Assembly (NCBI RefSeq): GCF_001238275.1
Contig: NZ_LGTB01000035.1
Span: forward strand, 1-64,000
DNA from: Bradyrhizobium viridifuturi
Lineage (GTDB): Bacteria; Pseudomonadota; Alphaproteobacteria; Rhizobiales; Xanthobacteraceae
DNA: 64,000 bases
Direction: 5' to 3'
The notes below the pieces were generated by a model, which saw nothing but the letters and a program-made list of their open reading frames with translations, was not told the origin of the DNA and searched no databases. A program made the position numbers and the translations under genes. Below are positions 27,443 to 37,352 of this stretch, one piece after another. Each line of letters starts with the position of its first letter. The stretch's first letter is position 1.

Positions 27443-29626
27443 ATGACGAGTTCGAAGCTTAGAAGGACGGTTGCTGGGATCATCTTGGTCGTCGCGATTT
27501 GCGGCGGCATAGCGGCAACGGTCGAGAAGACGCGCAGATACATCAATCAGCGAATTGATCGCATGTTGGCTGAACGCGCCCCGCCGAAGCCGGAAATTCC
27601 GCCTCCACCTCCACCTCCACCCCAGCCTGCTCCAGCGCAATCGTCTCTCGACAAGAGGGCGCAGATCGAGCTCCAGCAACTGTCCGGGCGCGTCGCGACG
27701 CTCGAGTCGTTGCTGGCCGGCGCCGGAGGCACGCTCGTCGACCATGCCCCGGTTGCGAGTGATTATCGCGGGCAAGGCGCGCCGGTCTTTGCGATGCTTG
27801 ATGCCGTGGGGCCCTATCGCAAGAACGGGCTTTTCGAGATTTACGGCGGCAATTTTCGCGAACGGCGCTCCGGCCCGATCAGCGTCAGCGAGGCGGATTT
27901 CGAGATCACCCATGGACAGGCATGGCTGATCTGGTCCCCCGACTTCACGCCGGCAAAGGACGCGACCCATCTCCAGATCAAGTTCGCGGCGCCTCCGACG
28001 ACGGGCAAGATGACCGTCGGGTTTGTCCTCGACGACGGACAGTCCCTGGCCTGGACATTGGACCTGGCCGCCAAGAGCGCGGAGCCGGCAGGTCTGCTTC
28101 CGCCGATCCTTCCCGATGACATCGTTACGCGCGCCAACAACGCGCAGGTGGTCGGAGATATCAAGCTGGCCGGTAATCAGGTGACCGTCCCGTTGCCTCC
28201 CAGCCTCCTGCTCAACCTGAGAAGCGGCCGGACCAAGGCGATCTCGCAATGGTTCGTGAAGGTCGATGGTGCGGCTGGGACGACGATGCGCTTCCAGGCG
28301 CTTGCGCTGGTTCGGCCGGCGCCGCCGGCGACCAGCACGGGTGTCGCCTTGGCGGGCAAGGTCGTCGGGGGCGACATTGCCCCGAACACGTCGGTCGAAT
28401 TGCTGGAGGAATCGGGCGCCACGAAGAAAACTGTGCTGGCGACCGACGGCAGCTTCGCCTTCACTGCAGTCGATCCGACCAAGCCGGTATCCCTTCGCCT
28501 GCGACGCGAAGAGTTCGAGCATTCCGCAACGCTCGGCCGATGGTTCGTCCCTTTCTATGATCGCGACGATCTCGTCATCGACGTGCGTCCGATCTACGTC
28601 AACGAGGACGGCCATGCTCCTGATTCAGCCCGCGCAAAGTTCAATGGCGCCCGCAAGCCGTCTCCCTATGCCGCGTTCTACGAGCCGCATAGCCGGCAAT
28701 ACTGGCCAGGCGCCGGCACGGTGCAGGAGTACGACTCGACCACATTCGTGAACAATATGGGATACGTCGATCGGGACCGCTTTTTCGACAATCCCGACAA
28801 CTGTGTCCGTCTTGCCAGTACGGGCGGCAGCGACATGGTTGCCCTGCAAGTCCGTCCCTTCGAGAAGGTCAATATTCTTCTCGAGGAAAGTCTCGGCGTC
28901 GCCCTGCATCGCTGTGTCGAGGTGATCTCCGCTGCGACCGACAATGGCGACATCGGCACGAACTATCCGAGAATTCGAGATTATACCTCGAAGTTCGGCG
29001 TTCAGGCCACTTTGGTATCGATGCTTGCGGGACTGGTCTCTCAGGTCAGTCCGACGATGCTGCACGACGGATTGGGATTCGATCCGGAGAACAGTGCCAT
29101 TCCGAATTTTCTCCACGACGCCAGCGGCGCCTTGACCTTCAGGACGGCTTCGCCGGTGTTTTCCGTCTTCATGGCCAAGCCGACGTTCCCGGAATACGTC
29201 AAAGGAATCCCGTTCGGCGAGACGCTCAGGGTGCCCTTCGACGTCATGCCGCAACCCGGCAAGGAAGCATTCCAGTACTGGACCGAAATTGTCTCCTATA
29301 TCGAGAAGCACCACCCCGGTCAGAATTTCATATTCCATACCGGAGTGGACCAGGCGCAGTGCCGGAACAATTGTGAGTCCACGCTGACCCTGGCCGACGG
29401 CACCAAGGTTGCCGCGGGCGCAAAGGGCTTCGTCAGGAACGTGACCGAGTACTGCGCCAAGAATGGGTACACCTGCGTGAACCCCAACTTCTCCGAGCGA
29501 TATGGCCAGGTGCCGCGACTGCTGACGTTTCAGTTCGACGGACATTACTCGAAGCTTGGACATCAATGGCTCGCGCAGGAGCTGACGGCGCCATTGGCCA
29601 AGATCCTGTCCGATACGCCGAGATGA
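27443..29626 (+). CDS. Large exported protein with CarboxypepD_reg-like and SGNH-like domains
   Basis: The product is about 727 residues. One membrane anchor (TVAGIILVVAICGGIAATV) is followed by a proline run (PPPPPPPPQPAP) and a short coiled coil. Beta-sandwich sequence comes next, with a carboxypeptidase-regulatory-like repeat near residues 310-370 (ALAGKVVGGDIAPNTSVEL). The C-terminal half is SGNH-like: FVNNMGYVDRDR, a GGS in the nucleophile position (ASTGGSDMVAL) and FDGHYSKLGHQWLAQEL, carrying the Asp-x-His block. The start at 27443 is chosen over a TTG at 27395, though neither has a good ribosome site. The next gene overlaps its stop in an ATGA. I infer an extracytoplasmic glycan esterase or transferase. 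Confidence 0.7.
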   Translation: MTSSKLRRTVAGIILVVAICGGIAATVEKTRRYINQRIDRMLAERAPPKPEIPPPPPPPPQPAPAQSSLDKRAQIELQQLSGRVATLESLLAGAGGTLVDHAPVASDYRGQGAPVFAMLDAVGPYRKNGLFEIYGGNFRERRSGPISVSEADFEITHGQAWLIWSPDFTPAKDATHLQIKFAAPPTTGKMTVGFVLDDGQSLAWTLDLAAKSAEPAGLLPPILPDDIVTRANNAQVVGDIKLAGNQVTVPLPPSLLLNLRSGRTKAISQWFVKVDGAAGTTMRFQALALVRPAPPATSTGVALAGKVVGGDIAPNTSVELLEESGATKKTVLATDGSFAFTAVDPTKPVSLRLRREEFEHSATLGRWFVPFYDRDDLVIDVRPIYVNEDGHAPDSARAKFNGARKPSPYAAFYEPHSRQYWPGAGTVQEYDSTTFVNNMGYVDRDRFFDNPDNCVRLASTGGSDMVALQVRPFEKVNILLEESLGVALHRCVEVISAATDNGDIGTNYPRIRDYTSKFGVQATLVSMLAGLVSQVSPTMLHDGLGFDPENSAIPNFLHDASGALTFRTASPVFSVFMAKPTFPEYVKGIPFGETLRVPFDVMPQPGKEAFQYWTEIVSYIEKHHPGQNFIFHTGVDQAQCRNNCESTLTLADGTKVAAGAKGFVRNVTEYCAKNGYTCVNPNFSERYGQVPRLLTFQFDGHYSKLGHQWLAQELTAPLAKILSDTPR

Positions 29627-32340
29627 AAAAGGCTGGCGCCTATCTCCTTGCTCTGCGCGTGATTGTCGCGGTCGGATGCTGTGCGCTTGGCTCGGCGTCG
29701 GCGCTTGCTGATGCAGGCAAACCGGATGCTCCGGTTCGCCTGCTGCCGTATCCGTTTTCGCATATCGTCAGTTTTGCTGCGGACACCGACGCGCTTCGCC
29801 CCTGGCACGGCGCGGCCATTCATCGTTTTTTCAATGAAGAACTCGGCCTCACGATATCGGATTCGCTTTGGCCGCAAGGTAGCGAGGGGTCCTCGTCCTT
29901 TTTTGTTGGACCGGGACAATTCAATCGGTCTCCTTCGGGCATTGGCTCCGAACCCACTTTTGCCCTGCTCTTGCGGGAGTGGCACCGCGGAAACATCGAT
30001 CATTTCCATAGCTGGCACGAGGATGGTCCGTTGGCCCTCCGGACCGAGATCCAGCCACCGCTTGAGTTGTCCGCGGCACGATCGCGTCTGGACATGGCAG
30101 CGTCTTCTATCGGCCTGCCTCCTCAGCCAAGCCGCAATGTGAGATTTTACTTCTCGGCGGCCCCACCTGCCGATCTTTCAATTATGTTGCACGACAGCAA
30201 AGGTGGATTGACCATTTTTGGTCCCGGAGACATCGCTCGCGGGCAGGACATTCAGTTTGAAGTGGGATCGCTCGGCTGGATCGTCGAGGTGATTGTCCCG
30301 CGACGATCGAACGGGGTTGCGCGTCCTGTAGATGCGATGTCAATCGACAGGATCGAGTTCATCGCACCTTCCTGCGCGGCTGGGTGTTCCGCTTCGCTGA
30401 CAAGAGTGGAACGTGATCATTTCAGTCGGCAAACGGTGCTATCCGAAATTCCCTGGCTGGCAGCCTGGAACATTCGTCCGGCAATCCTGACGTCCCACGG
30501 CGGCAACACGCTCATTCAGGATTTCGGCGTTCCGGGAAAGTTTGCGAAGTTTGTCGCGTTCGACAACCCCGCGCTCGTCGATACGCATGAGGCGCTTGCA
30601 GACCAGAAGCAGAGCCATGCCTACCATTCCGATCTTTTGAGGAAGCTTGGTGTGCTCGCGGTCTGGTCCTATTTTGCTGCCGACGCGAAGGACATATTCG
30701 CCGCGCCTGACGGACCTGAAGTTCAGCACGGCCTGTTGCCGCTCTCATCGACCTACCAGCAGCTCTATGAACTGCCTCGCGCATCGCCCCCGCCGCTGGA
30801 CACCAGTAGCCAAGACAAGTTTGATGCATCGGCGCGCGTTTTGCTCGCAGATATACCCGAGGCGGAACGGAAAGAACTCTATTGCGGACCGAGCTGCAAC
30901 CTGTCCCAGGGCAACGCGCTCGCGATGCTGATCGCCTCTCACCTGCAGTCGATCAACCGCGGCAAGAAGGTGAAGGGCCTGATCTACACCCATTTCGGCT
31001 CCGAGGAAGGAACTGCGGTTTTTCGATCCTCGCTCGAGCAGCCGGTGACGCCGGCCGTCGCGAAATGGATGCGACGGTTCGCAAACTACGTCTATGACTT
31101 CGACGGCTCGATCGGTGTCGACCGACGCATCTGGTCGCCGCCGGCGAATACCTGGGTTCGATACCAGGTGATGCATTCCGGAATCGCTTCGCATATTGCC
31201 GTTGACGGGTCCGCGATCTCGATCACGCCCTGGACTGATCCGGTCACGCAAACGACCTGGCCCGATATGCGCGCCGGGACGCGAGACCTTCACGGGCTCA
31301 CGGTGTACGTTCCGGATCCCGAACATGCCTCCGTGAAGATCGGCGGGAAAGAAACGCAATCATTCACCCGCAACCCGCCCGATGAAACCGGCAAGACGTC
31401 GATCACATTGGTCGACGACCACGCGCCGACCCCGATCATCGGCCAGGTCGCCCTGAAGGATCGCGCAAGCATCGAAGCCATATCGGGACAATTCACCGAC
31501 GCATCGGCGAGCGATCCCTACATCAGCCTGGGAACCGAGACGTCCGGCGACGCATCCGTCGTCATCAAGCCCTGGCGGCTCGAGCTCTGGAACACGAGCC
31601 ACCTGCAACTCGCTGTTCGCAAACGCTGCTCCGGCAACGATGCTGAGAGCTGCCTTGGGTCCCGCCTCAAGATCGAATTGTTGATGGAGGATGGCGGTAC
31701 GGTTTCCATTCGGGAAGACCAGCCTGCGGGCGAACATGTGTCGTCCAGCGCATGGTCCGTCCCGCGGCTGAAAAAGCTCGATACATGGGTATCGCATACG
31801 CTCGATGTGGCGCAGTTGATCTGGCCAAAGTTCATCGACGAGAGCGACGACTGGCGTCGTCCTCCCCTCCCGGTCGGGAAGGTCAAAGAGGTGAGGGTAT
31901 CGCTGACGAACGCGCCTGCGGGCACGACGCTCGATGTACAGAACTTCAAGGCTTTGCGGCCCTCCGGGAACGGGCAGGCTGCTGATGGCACCAAGCTGAT
32001 CGCCGGCCGTGTCACCCTGGACGGCTCGATGCCGGTGCCGGGCGCGCAAGTTCGCGCGGCGACGGGATCCGGCCACATCGTCTCTACCGCGACCGATCAG
32101 GATGGGTATTACTTCTTCCCCGGACAGCCGAACGGGCAGATTGTGAGCATCCGCGCTCAGCTGGGTTCACGGCAGTGCTTTCCGAGCCAGGGGCGTCGCA
32201 TCGAGATCGGCAAGGACGAGGCCGAGCTCGACATCGAGCTCGGGCAAAGCCTGCAGTTGGCGCGGCCTGCATCCGGCGCCGTCGGCCTTGCCGAACAGGC
32301 TTGCGAAGCGGCACCGGGCCTTGTGGCGCAAGAGCGGTAG
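29623..32340 (+). CDS. Large exported protein, possible deacetylase-like N-terminus and CarboxypepD_reg tail
   Basis: The product is about 905 residues from the ATG at 29623, which overlaps the previous stop (ATGA). A signal peptide (LLALRVIVAVGCCALGSASALA) is followed by SHIVSFAADTDALRPWHG and a later HRGNIDHFHSWHEDG. Acidic and histidine residues at these positions resemble the metal site of polysaccharide-deacetylase-type barrels, but this is tentative. Long beta-rich regions follow, and the last 120 residues contain a carboxypeptidase-regulatory-like repeat (IAGRVTLDGSMPVPGAQVRA and DQDGYYFF). It shares this module with the upstream gene, so both probably act on the same surface polymer. 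Confidence 0.65.
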   Translation: MKKAGAYLLALRVIVAVGCCALGSASALADAGKPDAPVRLLPYPFSHIVSFAADTDALRPWHGAAIHRFFNEELGLTISDSLWPQGSEGSSSFFVGPGQFNRSPSGIGSEPTFALLLREWHRGNIDHFHSWHEDGPLALRTEIQPPLELSAARSRLDMAASSIGLPPQPSRNVRFYFSAAPPADLSIMLHDSKGGLTIFGPGDIARGQDIQFEVGSLGWIVEVIVPRRSNGVARPVDAMSIDRIEFIAPSCAAGCSASLTRVERDHFSRQTVLSEIPWLAAWNIRPAILTSHGGNTLIQDFGVPGKFAKFVAFDNPALVDTHEALADQKQSHAYHSDLLRKLGVLAVWSYFAADAKDIFAAPDGPEVQHGLLPLSSTYQQLYELPRASPPPLDTSSQDKFDASARVLLADIPEAERKELYCGPSCNLSQGNALAMLIASHLQSINRGKKVKGLIYTHFGSEEGTAVFRSSLEQPVTPAVAKWMRRFANYVYDFDGSIGVDRRIWSPPANTWVRYQVMHSGIASHIAVDGSAISITPWTDPVTQTTWPDMRAGTRDLHGLTVYVPDPEHASVKIGGKETQSFTRNPPDETGKTSITLVDDHAPTPIIGQVALKDRASIEAISGQFTDASASDPYISLGTETSGDASVVIKPWRLELWNTSHLQLAVRKRCSGNDAESCLGSRLKIELLMEDGGTVSIREDQPAGEHVSSSAWSVPRLKKLDTWVSHTLDVAQLIWPKFIDESDDWRRPPLPVGKVKEVRVSLTNAPAGTTLDVQNFKALRPSGNGQAADGTKLIAGRVTLDGSMPVPGAQVRAATGSGHIVSTATDQDGYYFFPGQPNGQIVSIRAQLGSRQCFPSQGRRIEIGKDEAELDIELGQSLQLARPASGAVGLAEQACEAAPGLVAQER

Positions 32341-32598
32341 CGGCCAATATCGGTTCGGTGGTTGCGAGATCGCCCGCCGCCCAATGAATGACCCGCCGCG
32401 CGGCCGTTCGGTCTCCTGTCGTCTCCCGCGGCCGTCGGCGCCACACCGTACGCGGCGTGCCCGTGTGCCGACGGGCGCCTGCGCGTGCCGGCGGAGCGCG
32501 AACACTGTCAATGGCTTGATACCGCTCCTGAACGTCGCTTAACGCTTGCTTAGGCGCGGCGAAGCTACCCTGCAAGGCGGGATTGCGGGAAGCAGCGG

Positions 32599-34874
32599 AT
32601 GTCAGTCGTCGAGAACTCGCCAGATCAAACGCTGCCCGCGGCGGCGCGTTCCGTCGATGATACGCGCGTACTGCCATTCCTCAGTATGGCGACACTGCTG
32701 GTGTCCGCGCTGCTGCTGTTCCTGATTCAACCGATGTTCGCAAAGATGGTGCTGCCGAGGCTCGGTGGCGCGCCTTCGGTCTGGTCGGTGGCGATGGTGT
32801 TCTTCCAGGCCGTGCTGCTGGCCGGCTATGCTTATGCCCATCTGCTCGGCCGGTTGTTTGGGCCGCAGCGCGCGGGGCTGGTCCATCTGCTCCTGCTCGC
32901 CGTCACGGCGATGACCTTGCCGATCGCGATCGCGCCGAATTGGGGGCCCCGCCGGCGGATGGAACGGCGCTGTGGCTGTTCGGGCTGTTCGCTGCGTCGA
33001 TCGGCCTGCCGTTCTTCACGTTGTCGGCCAGCGCGCCCTTGCTGCAGAGCTGGTTCGCCGCGAGCGGCCATCGCGAGGCCAGCAATCCCTACGTGCTCTA
33101 TGCCGCGTCGAATCTCGGCTCGTTCGCGGCCCTGTTTGCCTATCCCACCGTCGTCGAACCGTTGCTGACGTTGAAAACGCAGGCGAGCGCCTGGTCGGTC
33201 GGATTCGCGGTCCTCACGCTCCTCGTCACGGCGGTCGCCTTCGTGCTCGGACGCGGCAATGGCGTTGCGATTGCGGCGCCGACGCCGCCGACATCGAACG
33301 TCAATGCGGCCGACCGGCTGCGCTGGATCGCGCTTGCGGCCGTTCCATCCGGGCTGGTCATCGCGGTCACCGCGCATCTGACGACGGATGTCGCGGCCGC
33401 GCCGTTCCTGTGGGTCATTCCGCTCGCGCTCTATCTGTTCACCTTCGTCGTCGTGTTCCGCGATCGGCCGTGGATCAGCCACGCAACCGTGGTACGGCTC
33501 GTGCCGTTCGCCGTGGCTCCGCTTGCGATCAGTCTGGTCGGCGCCAAGGTGTTCTGGCTCACGACGATCGTGCTCCACCTCGTCGTGTTCGCGCTGCTGG
33601 CGCTGCTTTGCCACGGCGAGCTCTATGCCAGGCGCCCGCACCCGGAGCGGCTGACGGAGTTCTTCCTGTGCACCTCGTTCGGCGGCGTGCTGGGTGGCGC
33701 CTTCGCGGGATTGCTTGCGCCGCAGATCTTTTCCGGCAACTACGAATATCCGATCCTGATCGCGCTCGCATTGCTGGCACTGCCGGGCATGTTCGCCGGC
33801 GGCGCGCGCCGGGCGCTGGTGAAGGCCTCGCCATGGCTGGCGGTAGCGATCGCGCTTGCCATGGTCTGGTACGTGACTCAGTTGCGGCTGCCGGCCGCCC
33901 TCGAGCTGCCGTTCAGCGCCCTGCTGGTCGTGCTGACGGCCTGCATGCTGTTTCTGCGGCAGCGGCCGGTGGCATTCGCTGGACTGGCAATCACGGGCCT
34001 GATGCTGACGACGTTCTGGCGTCCGGGCCTCGCCCCGATCGAGACCGCACGCAGCTTCTTCGGGGTGCATACGGTGGTCGACCTCGCGGACGGCAGCGCG
34101 CGGCTGCTGTTCCACGGCAACACGATGCATGGCGCCGAGCGGCTGCGCAACGCGGACGGTACGCCGGTCGAAGGAGCGCCCGAGCCCCAGAGCTATTACT
34201 ACCCGGGCAGCCCGCTGGCCGACGGGATCGCGGCGGCGCGCGGCGCCGGCGAGCTCCGCAAGGACAGCTTCGAACGGGTTGCGGTGGTCGGTCTCGGGAC
34301 CGGCTCGCTCGCCTGCTATCTTCGCGGTGGAGAGAGCTGGACCTTTTTCGAGATCGATCCCGAGGTGATCAGGATCGCGAGCAATCCCTCCTTGTTCACG
34401 TTCCTCTCGCGCTGCGCGCCGAAGGCGAGGCTCGTGCTCGGCGATGCGCGGCTGACGTTGCAGGCTTCACCCGATCGCTACGACCTGATCGTGCTGGACG
34501 CCTTTTCGTCCGACGGCATTCCCGTCCACCTGCTCACGCGTGAAGCGATTGCCGGCTATCTGTCGAAGCTGACGCCGCACGGCAGTATTCTCGTGCATTT
34601 CTCCAACCGTCATCTCGATCTGGCGCCGATCCTGGCTAATGTCGCGCGCTCCGAGGGGTTGACCGCGCTGTTCAAGGAAGGGCATCCCGCCGGCGACGTC
34701 ATGACCACGCTCAGGACGGCGTCACGGGTGGTGATGCTGGCGCGCGCGCCCGAGGATACCGGCGAGGCGGCGCGGCACTGGACCGCCATGTCGCCGGATC
34801 CGACCAGCGCACTCTGGACGGACGATTACTCGAATCTCCTTGGCCCCATGCTGCGGACGAAGTTCGGCTCCTGA
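32599..34874 (+). pseudogene. Fused MFS-like/spermidine-synthase-like protein, 1-base frameshift
   Basis: The N-terminal part has paired membrane helices (LLVSALLLFLIQPMFAKMVLPRLGG), typical of the fused MFS/spermidine synthase family. The frame is lost in a run of five G at 32942-32946. A sixth G restores PNWGAPPADGTALWLFG and joins the rest, giving about 758 residues. The C-terminal domain carries VVGLGTGSLACYLRGGES, FFEIDPEVIRIA, LVLGDARLTL and LIVLDAFSSDGIPVHLLT, the spermidine-synthase Rossmann motifs. The true substrate of this membrane-fused group is not established. The homopolymer location makes a sequence error likely. Confidence 0.8.
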
Positions 34875-35046
34875 GCGCGCATGGACGGCGCGGCGATCTT
34901 TCACCGTCGTTCGCGCTGCGGCACCTCCGGATTGGCTAAAGGAGTGTTAAGCGCCACGCCCGATTTTCGTCGATCGCGCAGAACTGACATTAAACTGTCA
35001 TGCCGTAGGAATCGGAGGAGCTTGCTACAAGCGGCGTGAGGACAAC

Positions 35047-36357
35047 ATGACGGCCTTCATCATTTGGAAGGCGGAAGTTGGAATATCCTCGCAAATGAGG
35101 CCGGCACCGGATGAGTGCCGAGTTCGCCAGGACGGTCTCCTGAAGCGCTTTGCGCGCGACCGATCCGGCAGTTACGCGATCATCATCGCCTTGCTGATGC
35201 CAGTCCTGGTCGGGACCGCAGGGCTCGGCACCGAGGTCGCGTGGTGGTTCTACAAGCACAAGAACATGATGAGCGCGGCCGACTCGGCGGCCGTCAGTGC
35301 AGCCACCGCCGGCACCAATCTCGTCACCGAGGCCAACGCCGTCACGACATTCTACGGCTATGCGAACGGGATCGGCAACGTCACCGTCACTGTGAACCAG
35401 CCGCCGACCTCGGGCAGCTTCGCCTCCAGCCCGCAGGCGGTCGAGGTGATCATCAGCCAGCCGCAAGCGCGGCTGTTGTCGGCGTTGTTCGGCTCCGGGG
35501 CGGTACCGGTCACGGCCCGCGCCGTTGCACTCGGTAATGTCGGAACGGGCTGCGTGCTGGCGCTCGATCCGACCGCCAATCCTGCGGCGACCGTGAAGGG
35601 CAACACCCAGCTCAACCTGATCAACTGCAACCTCTATGACGATTCCAACGGCAGCTCGGCGCTCAATGTCAGCGGGACGGCAACGATATCTGCGGCCATG
35701 GTTGGCGTGGTCGGCGGAGTTTCCGGCACCAGCAGCATCACGGCGACCAACGGCATTCGGACCGGCATCAGGGCGATCGCCGATCCCTATGCCAACGTCA
35801 CGCCCACGATGCCGACATGGTGTGACTACTCGAACAAGTTCAATGTGAAGGGAACGACGACTCTCAGCCCGGGCAGCTATTGCGGCGACATCTCCGTCGC
35901 CGCGGGCGCGACGCTGACGTTCAATCCTGGGGTCTTCTATTTCAACGGCGCCAACCTGTCGGTGGCCGGCAACGCCACGATCACGGGAACGGGCGTCACC
36001 CTGGTGTTTACCGGCTCGAGCGGCAACTGGGGCTCGGCGACGATCGGGAGCAACGCCAATGTCAGCCTCACGGCGCCGACGAGCGGAACGACCGCGGGAA
36101 TCGCAATCTATGGCGACCGCAGGATGCCGGTCGGAAGCAGCTTCAACCTGACGGGCGGCGGCACGCAAAATCTGCAGGGCGCGATCTACCTGCCGAAGGC
36201 GGCGCTGAGCTTCAGTGGCGGCAACGGCACAAGCGCGAATTGTACGCAAATCATCGCAGATACGATCTCGATCGTCGGAAATTCCAATGTCCAGGTCAAT
36301 TGCGCTGCGATGGGCGGTAATGCCATCGGTACGGCGACGGCGCAGCTTGTCGAGTAA
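35047..36357 (+). CDS. TadG-like pilus-assembly protein with beta-helix-like passenger
   Basis: The product is about 436 residues. The N-terminal FARDRSGSYAIIIALLMPVLVGTAGLGTEV is the prepilin-like transmembrane start of TadG/TadE-like proteins, followed by KHKNMMSAADSAAVSAATAG. The rest is Ser/Thr/Gly-rich with repeated short strands (LSVAGNATITGTGVTLVF and similar), which suggests a beta-helix. AGGA lies 5 bases before the ATG. It heads a run of three Tad-type genes with no ATPase, secretin or peptidase gene in view. It probably forms a surface or pilus-linked structure served by machinery encoded elsewhere. Confidence 0.8.
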   Translation: MTAFIIWKAEVGISSQMRPAPDECRVRQDGLLKRFARDRSGSYAIIIALLMPVLVGTAGLGTEVAWWFYKHKNMMSAADSAAVSAATAGTNLVTEANAVTTFYGYANGIGNVTVTVNQPPTSGSFASSPQAVEVIISQPQARLLSALFGSGAVPVTARAVALGNVGTGCVLALDPTANPAATVKGNTQLNLINCNLYDDSNGSSALNVSGTATISAAMVGVVGGVSGTSSITATNGIRTGIRAIADPYANVTPTMPTWCDYSNKFNVKGTTTLSPGSYCGDISVAAGATLTFNPGVFYFNGANLSVAGNATITGTGVTLVFTGSSGNWGSATIGSNANVSLTAPTSGTTAGIAIYGDRRMPVGSSFNLTGGGTQNLQGAIYLPKAALSFSGGNGTSANCTQIIADTISIVGNSNVQVNCAAMGGNAIGTATAQLVE

Positions 36358-36371
36358 GCTGGAGCGATACG

Positions 36372-36869
36372 ATGAAAACGGGCAGGGCAGGTGGTGAGCG
36401 CTGTTCTCAACGGCGTGGCTTATTTCTCCGTCGCAGGTTCGCACATGACTCACGCGGCGTGGCGGCGATCGAATTCGGCGTGCTGGTTCCGCTGCTCTCG
36501 CTGATGGTGGTTTCGGTGACCGATATCGGCCTTGCGATCTACCGCAAGATGCAGGTGGAGGGCTCGTCGCAGGCGGGCCTCGAATATGCCATCGCGCATG
36601 GGTTCGACGCCAATGCGATCTCGACGGCCGTGGCGGCTGCGACGAACTCCAGTGTGATCAGCGCCTCGCCTGTTCCGATCAAATTCTGCGGCTGCGCGAC
36701 CAACTCGGGCGTCAGCAGCATGACCTGCGGCGGAACGTGTCCCGGAGGCGGAACGGCGGGTACATACACCATCGTCTCTGCGCAAGGCAGCTACTCGACC
36801 ATCATCAACTATCAGATCGTTCCGAACAGCTATGTGATCAGCACGCAGTCGACGGCGAGGTTGCAGTGA
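36372..36869 (+). CDS. TadE-like pseudopilin
   Basis: The product is about 165 residues. DSRGVAAIEFGVLVPLLSLMVVSVTDIGLAIY is the classic TadE segment, with Glu five residues into the hydrophobic stretch after the processing glycine. The C-terminal domain has four cysteines in CGCATN and CGGTCPG, probably two disulphides. It follows the TadG-like gene by 14 bases and overlaps the next gene by GTGA. Confidence 0.85.
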   Translation: MKTGRAGGERCSQRRGLFLRRRFAHDSRGVAAIEFGVLVPLLSLMVVSVTDIGLAIYRKMQVEGSSQAGLEYAIAHGFDANAISTAVAAATNSSVISASPVPIKFCGCATNSGVSSMTCGGTCPGGGTAGTYTIVSAQGSYSTIINYQIVPNSYVISTQSTARLQ

Positions 36870-37246
36870 AACGCGCATTCTGGCGTGACCGGAGCGGCGC
36901 GTCGGCACTGGAATTCGGCCTGATCGCGCCGCTCTTCTTCGCGTTCCTGTTCGGTGTGATCGAGTTCGGGCTATTGATGTGGACGCAGGTGGGAATGCAG
37001 CACGCTGTGGCGGTCACGGCGCGATGCGCCAGCGTCAACCCCGCGCTTTGTCCGACCGACAACCCGAGCGCAATCGCCGCTTACGCAACCCAGCAGGCGT
37101 TTGGACTGAGCTTGCCGTCGTCGACGTTCAGCTACAGCGCCGCGGCGTGCGGCAGCCAGGTGAGCGCAAATTATCAATTCCAGTTTCCCCAGATCCTCAA
37201 TCTGGCTCCGTTCACGCTGACGGCGGCAGCCTGCTTTCCTGCCTAG
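36866..37246 (+). CDS. Second TadE-like pseudopilin
   Basis: The product is about 126 residues. The GTG at 36866 overlaps the previous stop (GTGA), which fixes the start and rejects a longer frame from 36737 in which the added part is out-of-frame sequence of the preceding gene. DRSGASALEFGLIAPLFFAFLFGVIEFGLLM is the TadE prepilin-like helix. Cysteines are at CASVNPALCP, AACGSQ and AACFPA. A terminator hairpin follows about 15 bases after the stop, closing the operon. Confidence 0.85.
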   Translation: MKRAFWRDRSGASALEFGLIAPLFFAFLFGVIEFGLLMWTQVGMQHAVAVTARCASVNPALCPTDNPSAIAAYATQQAFGLSLPSSTFSYSAAACGSQVSANYQFQFPQILNLAPFTLTAAACFPA

Positions 37247-37256
37247 AGCAGGATCC

Positions 37257-37290
37257 AAAAAATCGGCGCCCCGTGGGGCGCCGATATGGT
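37257..37290. terminator. Bidirectional rho-independent terminator
   Basis: An 11-base perfect stem (ATCGGCGCCCC at 37262-37272, GGGGCGCCGAT at 37275-37285) lies between the convergent TadE and phosphatase operons. The six A residues before it form a T run on the minus strand, so it is strongest for the phosphatase gene. Confidence 0.8.
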
Positions 37291-37352
37291 GGCCGAGGCC
37301 GTCCGGCCAGCCCGGTCACGATGGGCCGGGGCAGGCCTTGGGTGCGCGGCGG

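Noticed and set aside
27392..28615. Long antisense frame opposite the 727-residue exported protein
   Set aside because: High-GC shadow: the plus-strand frame has an anchor and domain motifs, the antisense one has none.
32832..34130. 432-codon antisense frame opposite the spermidine-synthase-like gene
   Set aside because: Arg/Gln/Asp-rich low-complexity shadow of a GC-rich gene.
32599..34874. Ordinary cytosolic spermidine synthase for polyamine metabolism
   Set aside because: The synthase-like domain is fused to many membrane helices, and no SAM decarboxylase gene is adjacent, so the substrate cannot be assumed to be putrescine.
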